A DNA stretch of 64,000 nt from Ceraceosorus guamensis (lineage: Eukaryota > Basidiomycota > Exobasidiomycetes > Ceraceosorales > Ceraceosoraceae), in NCBI RefSeq assembly GCF_003144195.1, contig NW_020290007.1, positions 5,556 to 69,555 of the forward strand, in the 5' to 3' direction. The notes under the pieces were generated by a model, which had not been told where the DNA came from, did no database searches, and was given only the letters and a program-made list of their open reading frames with translations. Both the position numbers and the translations under genes were made by a program. How positions within the stretch are numbered: position 1 is the first letter of the stretch; every line of letters starts with the position of its first letter. Positions 56,257-64,000 of this stretch are shown one piece after another.

Positions 56257-57391
56257 ATGACGGATCAAGAGTCTACTAGTCGTCTCAACATGCTGCTGCC
56301 CACCGCAACTTGGATGGACATTCTAGGCTGGTTGGCTCATCCCAGTCTAGAGAAGGATGATCAGATGAGAGGGTGCGTGCACGGTCTTCCTTTCGAGTCC
56401 ATTGATATCGCGAGAGGCAAGCTCACGCAAATCTCTCCTGTTTTGTCCGCTGGGTGGGGGAGGGTGGCACCAGGTGGGAGCACATTCACGACACTGTGCG
56501 ATTTGTGTCGAAGGATCTCTATCTGGGTGAGTTGTGCACCGATGCAAGACTGTCGATTGCCCGCCGAGCAGCGTCGAGCCGATCAAGCTGAGGATATTCA
56601 TCCAATACCCTCCACGCACGGCAGTATCGATGCACCTCTTGCGATCTCGCTACCTGGACTCCTACGAACGTCTAGTCAGGCCTCCTTACACTAGCGATCC
56701 ATACCCCGTGACTTCCTTCTCCACAGATCTCTCCGCTTCTAGCTCTTCCTCGCAAGCTCCTCCAGCCTACAGCGCATCCAGTCTCCCTTCAACCGCAACA
56801 TCGACCGCACACATTTCTTCCCAAAGCATGCTTGCAACTCGATCTCGAAGAGAAGCGCACACTTTGGATTTGTACGTCGCTGCTGCTCTCAAGAGAGAGT
56901 TGGAAGATGCAGAGAGCGACATGATGATAGCGGACACGTCGATGCAGGACATTTTCACCATTCTGCAGCCTCAAAGCAGATTGGAAGACTTGGTGATGGA
57001 CTACGGCGTTCGAGCCAAAGTTTTGCGACGCGATGCGTTGCAGACCCTCGACAGCAGGCTTGCTCATCTACCAACCGACGAGAAACGATCACGAGCGAGT
57101 GCTTCTTCCGAGCTGAGCGAGCACGCGGATCTGGTCAGACCATCGAGCATACAATGCACCTTTACACCTCGTAAAGCTACGCTGCGATTACCCCTTGCCT
57201 TCGGTTCCCTTCCACCCGACTCATCCTTCGCAGCGCCTCGCATAGCGCGCAGAAACGTCATCGAAGTCGAAAGGAGCGTTCAGGAGTCTTTGGAAGATAC
57301 CGCAAAGGCGCTCTTGAGGGGCCTTAGAAGGCTACATTGCAAGCGTCATGCCAAAGCTGGTGTGGAGTGGTACGAAATCATTGCATCATGA
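56257..57391 (+). CDS. Uncharacterised 311-residue protein
   Basis: I do not recognise this protein. Three exons join in phase: 56257-56372, 56474-56526, 56625-57391. The first two give a compact, probably folded N-terminus (TWMDILGWLAHPSLEKDD, then GWEHIHDTVRFVSKDLYL), continuing into LLRSRYLDSYERLVRPPYTS. A Ser/Ala/Pro-rich linker (about 80-120) precedes a helical stretch (AHTLDLYVAAALKRELEDAE). The C-terminal third has QDIFTILQPQSRLEDLVMDY and VERSVQESLEDTAKALLRGL, likely helices. There is no signal peptide, transmembrane helix or catalytic motif. The helical layout would suit a small complex subunit, but I assign no function. Exon 2 (53 nt) is supported by phase and by GTGCGT/GTGAGT donors. 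Converges on ARG4, 148 bp away. Confidence 0.65.
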
Positions 57392-57539
57392 GCGTGCATG
57401 TCTTGCCCTCCCTCCAGCACTTACCATCCTGGCACGCAGCATTTCGTCCCATCACTCGGGCATGCTGGAATACGCTTGTTGTATTACGTTTGCTCGCATC
57501 ACTCTCTGTAATCTATCTTGTGACAATCTTTCCCACCTC

Positions 57540-59212
57540 TTACTGCGCTTTCAAGTTCTTCTCGAGCGTATCGCACTGCTCAAGTACCGCCCTCTTGCTG
57601 GTCCCTCCAATTGCATCTCTCCTCTCCACACTCTCATCAAAGCTCCAGACCTTGGCCACGTCTTCTTCAAAAGCGGGATGCAGAGTCTTGAAATCTTCCA
57701 AGGTCAAATCGGATAATTTGCATTTGCGCTCCTCGGAGAGTCTGACTGCTGATCCGGAAACGTGATGCGTCTCACGAAAAGGGATCTGAGATGATCGATG
57801 CACGAGTGATCAGCAGCCAGAGAGCAAACGCGCTTGAACGAGCCGAGCATGACTCACGCCTTTGCGGACCAAGTACTCGGCCAGGTCCGTCGCGAGCATG
57901 TCCGGCGTCAATGCAGCACGCATCTTGGCAGGATGAATCTGCCCAACAATGGAAAAAAAGAGAGCGCTAAGCGCCAAGTTCCGAAGAATCTCATACCCAT
58001 CGCACTCACCTCGAGCGTAGAGATGACACCTGTAGCGATCTGTGTGCCGCGTCCAATGGTGTCCACAGCATCGAAGAGAGGTTCCTTGTCCTCTTGCAGA
58101 TCCTTGTTGTACGTCGACGGAATGCCCTTGAGCGTCATCATGAACCCTGCCATTTGACCAAAGATGCGTCCGCTCTTGCCTCGAAGAAGTTCCAGGCTAT
58201 CTGGATTCTTCTTTTGAGGCATGATGGAAGAGCCCGTGCTGAGGTGGGAGATGATGCTTCGTTCTTCAGCTTGGCTGCGTCTCCTCATCTCGCGCTGGAT
58301 GCACCAGCCCCCCATTTCGTCATGCCTCAGCCTCCCAAGCACCACCAATAGCACCACAATCACTCACCTATATGCGTCCGAAAGTGTCATGAATCCAAAT
58401 TCGGCGCTAGAGTAGATGATAAAGTCTTCTGCAAGCTTGCTGAGGTGCACAGCAGTCAAACTGGCCCACATGAGCGTCTCCACTACAAAGTCCCTATCGC
58501 TGACGTTGTACATGCTGTTTGGCCCGACCGAGAGGAAGCCGAGATCCTTGGCGATGGCGACTCTGTCTGGACTGAAAGGATTGCCGGCCAATGGTCCGCT
58601 TCCGAGCGGAAGGACGCTGATACGAGGTCTCAGATCTCTCAAACGCGATAGGTCCGAGGATAGGTAGGAGGCGTGCGAGAGGAGCAAGTGCGACCAGCGG
58701 ATGGGTTGGGCCCTTTGAAGGTGAGTGTAGCCGGGCATGAGCGCATCAATCTCTGCTTTGGCCCTCTTGACCATGACATCGATGAGTTGGATAAGCAGAG
58801 TCTCCAGCTTGGCAGCCTCATCGATGAGCCAAAGTCTCATGTCCGTAGCCACCTGATCATTTCTGCTCCTACCAGTGTGCAGCTTCCCAGCCACAGCACC
58901 AATGATCTCTTTGAGTCTTCGCTCATTGGCAGTATGAATATCCTCATCATCCGGAGCAGCTTGGAATTTCCCAGCTTTCCATTCCTCCCCCACCCTGTCC
59001 AGACCAGCGACGATCTGATCTCGTTCTTCGGCAGTCAGGATACCGCACCCTACCAAGGCTCTAGCGTAGGCTTGTGAACCTCGGATATCTTGCGCCCACA
59101 TGCGCTGATCGTAGGAGAGGGACTCATTGTACGCGTGCATGATGGGATCGGTCGTGCCTGTAAAGCGACCACCCCAAAGCTTGCGCTTCGAGAAATCTTC
59201 TTGACCGCTCAT
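57540..59212 (-). CDS. ARG4: Argininosuccinate lyase
   Basis: Last enzyme of arginine biosynthesis, splitting argininosuccinate into arginine and fumarate; cytosolic homotetramer. Four exons, 59212-58368, 58238-58010, 57938-57858 and 57785-57540, give 466 residues, the usual family length. The start [19 protein letters not shown] fits the family. Visible signatures are [62 protein letters not shown], and the superfamily loop [12 protein letters not shown], which carries the catalytic Ser and whose first Ser codon spans an intron. The C-terminal domain has [20 protein letters not shown], again spliced between K-G and I. No odd residue is seen. Identity secure. Confidence 0.98.
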
Positions 59213-59846
59213 GATCAAAAGGCGTTGGTGGTGGATTGTGACTCTTTTGGAGGATGAGGGAAAGTGAACAATCGGCTCGATTCACGGACGATGGCTTGAG
59301 CGAGAGATGTGATGAGAAGGGGAATTGCGCGTCGCCTGAAGCCTGGTCAAAAGCTAGTAGATCTCATTTGCGCAGGAGCGGGCGCGACCGGCACCACGAT
59401 AAGCTCAATCAAGCATTTTTGTAGGCACACATCGCAGCAGGCTATATCTAGGTGCGCGAATTCTGCGCGTCTACCTTGGGCGCCCTGCGCGCCGCGCGGC
59501 ATCATCGTCGTGAATCGGGCCATCCTCTTGAATATGATAGCCTCCAAATCATTCACGAGTCTTCATGTGTGTGCTGACCGCAAATGTCTGCTCCTCGAGC
59601 CCCTGCGCAGCCGTATGAGGCGTTACCACCTTTGAGTCCACTCCTACCCCGAATCAGAAAGGTCATCAATACGATGATCATTAAGCCTCTACGAGCAGGG
59701 TACGGGAAGACTTGCGAAGCGCATGGCAGTGGTATATGGATGATGCACACGTCTCTTCATAAGCTGAGGACCTGGCGAAAGCGGGGACATATACGGGCGA
59801 TGGACGATTCGACCCCAATAATCAGGTCGGCGGAGGTGGCGATCGG
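59213..59846. other. Spacer between ARG4 and the coiled-coil gene
   Basis: About 630 bp between two minus-strand genes, holding the ARG4 promoter and the coiled-coil gene's 3' end. A plus-strand frame (59584-60354) runs antisense into the coiled-coil gene and looks like a GC-composition shadow. Nothing else seen. Confidence 0.5.
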
Positions 59847-62250
59847 TCAAGGCGTGGCAGGTGGCGGTGGTCCAGGCTGTGCGAATGGCATGACGCGCGA
59901 TAAGAAAGTACCAACGCTGGCACGCTTCTCTGCCAGGGGTGTCGAGCTGGGCACCGAGGCTGAACCGTCTCCCAAAGCAGCTCTAATCTCCATCGGTGAG
60001 AGACCTTGCATCTCGAAATGGGCACGCAATTTTTCTCGTCCTTCTTCAGTCTCTGAAGAGACAACGCGCGAAGTTGAAGTCATGGCCGGAGACAGTGTCA
60101 AAGGACGCAATTGCGCCTCCCGAGGATCCGGCGCAGTGCCCGCGCCTGGTAGCCAGGACTTCCAGTCAATTGAAGCCGACCGCCTGTTCTTTGCGGGAGG
60201 CGTCGGTCGACTAGAACCGACTCCGACTGTCTGTTTGTTAGGGCTGACATCGGGATCAGAAGCAAGTCGACCAAATCCGAGGAGACCACCGCTAGCGCGC
60301 CTGGCTTTCTTGGCCTCCTCTGCTGCTTTGTCCGCGGCAGCTTGCGCTTTCTGAGCCTGACTGGGGCTGCTTGATGCGCCAGCGGAGCGCGGAGGGCTGA
60401 CGGCCAAAAGTGGTCTCGAGCGTTGTCCACGCAAGCGACTGCTTGTACCACGCGCCTGAGAGCTGTCGTCGATTGCAAGCACATCTTCGAAACCTTGCGC
60501 ACGCGTGACAATCCGATCGATAATTCGGGAGACGTACAGAGTGAGAGCTTTGTTTGCATCGCGAAGCTCTTTGACCTCCCTTTGAAGGTCTGTGGAACAT
60601 CGTGCAATCGAGTCAATTGAGCGCTCGGACAGCGTCGTAATTTGATAGCCTACTCACCAGGTACCGCTGTAGGCATCGACTCGCCAGCGCCTTCTCTGTC
60701 TCGCCTCTCCTTGAGCTCTCGCCGCTTTGATTCTCGTTGATCTGCTGCTTCGTCCACTTCTGCGAGCTCATTCTCAAGCGTCGTCGGGGCGTGTATACTG
60801 CGCTGAGCGCCCGGACTGTCAGGAAGGGCCGAAGAGCGCTTGCTAACAAATCGCCTTGGCTTCCTGGGAGGCGGCACGTCCTCAACATCCCCATTGGTAT
60901 TCTCACTGATCTGCGTAGTAGCAACGCTTGTGTCGCCTTGCGTATCTTCGCCCTCATCCTCGCTATCGATACTGCCATCCGAGATTGACATGTCGCCATA
61001 AGCACGGTTGAGAACGCGACTCTCCGTGATGAGAGCACCGCTTAGAGTCTTCTCCTCCAGCATGTCTAAATATCCTAAGCTCTCCTTCCGCAAAGCTGAG
61101 TACGCTTCACGAATATCTCCTAGCTCCTGTTGCACTGTTTTCAAAGTGTCAACTAGGCCGTTGTAGCTCTTTTGAAGCGTGTCGCGCTCTTGACGCAGCG
61201 AAGCGCTGGTTGCTTTCTCGTCAGCCAGAGCGCGCTTGCTGGCAGCCAAAGTCACTTCAGGGTTTGGCTTGGAAGGAGGGGACGCTTCGGACTCGAGATC
61301 CATGGGCGCCAAAGTATTTGACTTGCTCTGCGCGATTCTAGCTTGTAGTACCTCGTTCTCGCGCAACAGCTCCGCATTGGCGGACATGAGGCGTTCGTTT
61401 GCCGATGCTGTGTTAGCTTTTTGCTGACTCAAGAGATTCTCGGTATCTGCAAAGAACTCTCTCTCCTTGTCCGATGTCGTGACCTAGACCGACGACACCC
61501 GCGACAGGGAGCGTTGCATTAGCTACCAAGTCATGCAAAACGCATGCCAAAGGCGATTGAAAGTAGTGGTCTGCACCAACGAGACACACTCACTTGCTCG
61601 GTGTAACGCCTCTCGGCATCGTTTCGAAGCTTCTCGGCCTCTTGAACCTGCTTGCTTAGGCGCGCGACCATTGCGTGCAGCTGGTCGAGCTCTTCTTCTG
61701 TCCGATCTTGACCGGCAAGCAGCTCGTCGATGCGCTCCTCGCGGGCGTTGACAGCTCCTTGCAACGAGCTCGATTCGGCTTCTGCGAGAGAGACTGAGGA
61801 GCTGAGAGCATCAATGGAAGCGTGCTGCTCCTCGATGGTGAGCTGCTGCGCCTCGCACTTCGCATCGAGCTGAGCGTGAGCAGCCGCGCAGCGAATGTCA
61901 GACACTTTATGCCATGTATTCGCATGCACAAGCCTTCCACTACTCACCGCATCCATATACTCTTTACTCCTCTTCAAAGCCAACACAAGCTCTTCGCGTG
62001 ATACGCCGCGGAGAGCTGCCTCCATATCCTCGATGGATATCTCCTGTCCGACCTGCTGACGAGACTTGGAGCCTGATAGCTGCTTAGCAGCAACATAATC
62101 GTCACCAGTGCCTGTCTCAGAGACCGAGGGGAGCGCCGGAGAGTTAGGTAGAGGCGATCCTGTAGCTGAGGCAATGGTCCTTTCGGCACCTCGACGCCTG
62201 GCGCCCGGGGGCAGTGGCCTGGCGTGCGGCTTGCTGTTCCCCAGCTCCAT
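59847..62250 (-). CDS. Fungal coiled-coil protein (M-protein-repeat-like)
   Basis: Long coiled-coil protein of 715 residues. Exons 62250-61948, 61869-61594, 61483-60658, 60589-59847, all joined in phase. After a basic Pro-rich N-terminus, EISIEDMEAALRGVSREELV leads into heptad-like coils (about 70-350: EEQHASIDALSSSVSLAEAE, RTEEELDQLHAMVARLSKQV, LMSANAELLRENEVLQARIA). An acidic linker with a PPRKPRRFVSKR patch follows. A short conserved-looking block, DANKALTLYVSRIIDRIVTR then AQGFEDVLAIDD, resembles a block in fungal proteins annotated as M-protein repeat proteins. The C-terminus has a basic low-complexity part and AHFEMQGLSPMEIRAAL. A cytoskeletal or trafficking scaffold role is plausible but unproven. 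The intron 61870-61947 is a multiple of three, yet has a clear GTGAGT donor. Confidence 0.72.
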
Positions 62251-62988
62251 TGCGAAAGTGAATTCTTAGTTGATAACGCCCAATGATCGGCTTGGATGTT
62301 GGGATGTGTGAAAGGAAACTAAGCTCACAGAAAGCCGCTCCCAAGGAGAGCGCGACATTGACCCCGTAAGGAAGCGTCAACAGGAGGTAGGAGACCGAGT
62401 CACGAGTGTCGGTGTTACGAGAATAACACCCAGCCCCTCATTAGACTCGTGACTAACCGAGCAAGGCTTGACCTAGGGCGCCGCGACTCGCATCATCCCC
62501 GGACTGGCGAGATGCGGGGTGTGCCATATGAGCCGCACGGGCATCTTCGAGAGCTCGCTCCACGGATGGCTCATCAGAACGATTATTCTCGACCTTTAGC
62601 TTCAGGAGTGCAAAGCGGAGTCGCGTCGTGCGCCGCGAGTCAGCCCTTATAGGTGACATCGCGACAAGGATCATAGCTTAGCTCAAGACTAGCCAATTGG
62701 AACCGTGTGGACGAGATCACGCTTGATCATGGAGCATCGTAAGCCTTGAGCACCACAGTCAAGAGTCGTGGGTGTGAAGCTCTCATCACCTGATCATCGT
62801 CCTCCAGTCACGAGTCAGCGTCATCAGCGGCGCTTCTCAGCTACGCGGGGCGTGCTTCGAACGCGTGCACATGAACACAAGCATCATCAATCATGTCCTC
62901 CCGCATGCTGGACGGACGACCTGCATGGCGCTGGGTGGGTCGAGCGTGGCTGCAAGCTGCAAGAGCAGTCTTAGCGAGGCGAGGCGGT

Positions 62989-63021
<33 letters not shown>

Positions 63022-63407
63022 CTCGTGACTGCTGCGTGCATCTGCTCGGGTCATCGTAGCCGCACCACAACAGGCTTTCCTGCATCGGGTTGCACCTTCC
63101 CGTCATCTTTCTGACCTCACCTTCTTTGCAAGCGGCTTCTACGCACCTTCAATTGGCGCTGTTGACCGCACAAGCAAAACCGTCTGCGCTCATCCGATTT
63201 GCATAGACTCAAATACTTCGGTCGGGTGGGCTGTGCAAAGCGTTGGTGGTGCCTTTTCCAGCGTGAAGGAAGAAGCACTGATCCTCTTACCAGCAATGCA
63301 AAAGAGCGCAAGCATCGCCTGCACTCGACAGCGCACACAGCTGAGCTGATCAGCCTCGCCACGCTTTCTATACCTTTTGCCCAGTGCAAAACACTGGTGC
63401 GGCCAGC
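62251..63407. other. Divergent intergenic region with GCAC microsatellite
   Basis: About 1.16 kb between divergent genes. It contains a GCAC tandem repeat (62991-63021) and TCGTGA/TCACGA motifs at 62444, 62806 and 63021, the last abutting the microsatellite. No gene-like frame beyond overlapping shadows. Confidence 0.55.
62991..63021. repeat. GCAC tetranucleotide microsatellite
   Basis: Nearly eight perfect tandem copies of GCAC, directly followed by ACTCGTGACTG. Confidence 0.9.
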
Positions 63408-64000
63408 ATGGCGCCATCTGCCGATGGAATGAACTCATCAGAGTCAGCACCCCGCCGGCGAGCCGACTCGCAGCTCTCGCCTCCACCAACGCCCACAATC
63501 ATGTCACTCAATCAGCAAAGCCCCGTGGACAAGGGAGAAGGACCTAGCAGACTAGCACCTCCATCGAGCCCACGAAAATCCAGCGTCAGTCGGACCGGCG
63601 CCGCCTTGCCGATCGAGGCATTCCTGCCAGGGAGTCCCGCCTCTAGCCCCACGGCATCCATGAGACTTTCGAAGAGCGGTCTGGGCTCGCTCGCCTCTCA
63701 CCATGCACTCTATCCACCGCAAGCTGCACCCCAGGAGGCATTCCCGCGTGCCAGAAGGAGGCCCAAGCGCTCATCGCAGCGCAAGGAAATGGGTCTACCT
63801 GTCATACGCAACGTCTCACGACTCTCCGCCAAGATTTCCGCTCGGGTGGAAAGATTGTTTCGCAAACATGGAGCCAATGTGTCAAGACATCCAATTCGGA
63901 CCCTACTCCTTTGTTGTCTTCTCATCACCTCACTCTTCTACCCTGCAGCTGGCATATACCTATGGTCATCTCAGGGCGGCCCAGGAATAAGCCGCAGCGA
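63408..64000 (+). CDS. N-terminal part of a membrane protein, possibly SCAP-like (cut by window end)
   Basis: An open frame from the ATG at 63408 runs without a stop to the window end (197 complete codons). Residues 1-145 are Ser/Pro/Arg-rich and cytosolic-looking. Then RLFRKHGANVSRHPIRTLLL leads into a first transmembrane helix, CCLLITSLFYPAAGIYLW. A basic amphipathic stretch with a HG...HP pattern before a helix ending in YPA resembles the N-terminus of SREBP cleavage-activating protein (SCAP/Scp1), the sterol sensor of the SREBP pathway. HMG-CoA reductase and other sterol-sensing-domain proteins start in a loosely similar way, so the family call is tentative; that this is a real membrane-protein gene is more certain. 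Confidence 0.5.
   Translation, partial: MAPSADGMNSSESAPRRRADSQLSPPPTPTIMSLNQQSPVDKGEGPSRLAPPSSPRKSSVSRTGAALPIEAFLPGSPASSPTASMRLSKSGLGSLASHHALYPPQAAPQEAFPRARRRPKRSSQRKEMGLPVIRNVSRLSAKISARVERLFRKHGANVSRHPIRTLLLCCLLITSLFYPAAGIYLWSSQGGPGISRS

Noticed and set aside
1-64000. Secondary-metabolite or effector gene cluster, mobile element or virus-like element
   Set aside because: Genes are mostly conserved housekeeping functions with no synthase, transporter and tailoring enzyme grouping; only one signal-peptide protein was found; no transposase, reverse transcriptase, capsid or terminal repeats were seen.

Overview
The window is nuclear DNA of a fungus, almost certainly a basidiomycete. Every gene I recognise is a fungal or general eukaryotic protein. 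They are cut by many short introns, mostly 60-100 nt, nearly all with GTGAGT/GTAAGT-type donors and NAG acceptors. Non-coding DNA is moderately GC-rich. The mix of proteins and the compact layout suggest Ustilaginomycotina, and the high intron number fits an Exobasidiomycetes-type relative better than an intron-poor Ustilago; this placement is inference. I see no transposon, virus-like element, CRISPR array, rRNA or credible tRNA gene.

Layout, left to right: condensin kleisin BRN1 (-, cut by the window start); nucleoporin NUP170/155 (+); COMPASS/CPF subunit SWD2 (-); an Irs4/Tax4-type EH-domain protein (+); a TMEM19/DUF92 membrane protein (-); a synaptojanin-type SAC + inositol 5-phosphatase (+); an enoyl-CoA hydratase/isomerase (-); U3 processome protein UTP12 (-); CLPTM1 (+); a secreted Kre9/Knh1-like protein (+); Golgi SNARE GOS1 (-); an unknown seven-helix membrane protein (-); a UBX-domain protein (+); a large I-BAR/Ivy1-like scaffold protein (-); a GH18 chitinase without a signal peptide (+); RCF1 (-); a Zn2Cys6 transcription factor (+); an HGGG-type alpha/beta hydrolase (-); an unknown 311-residue protein (+); argininosuccinate lyase ARG4 (-); a fungal coiled-coil protein (-); and the 5' part of a probable SCAP-type membrane protein (+, cut by the window end).

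For every multi-exon gene lying fully inside the window I traced exons by hand until the reading phase closed from start to stop. The lengths obtained fit the families where I know the usual size (for example NUP170 1380 aa, ARG4 466 aa, CLPTM1 720 aa). Genes are packed as convergent pairs about 75-340 bp apart, separated by wider gaps of 0.4-2.5 kb that carry simple repeats and a recurring TCGTGA/TCACGA motif.

Most of the window is ordinary housekeeping sequence. The most interesting point is the close linkage of an Irs4/Tax4-type EH protein with an Inp51-type phosphatase that carries an NPF motif in its tail. These are the two halves of a known phosphoinositide-control module in yeast. Other points are a 12-nt micro-exon that completes a conserved hydrolase motif, an apparently non-secreted chitinase, and the interspersed intergenic motif.
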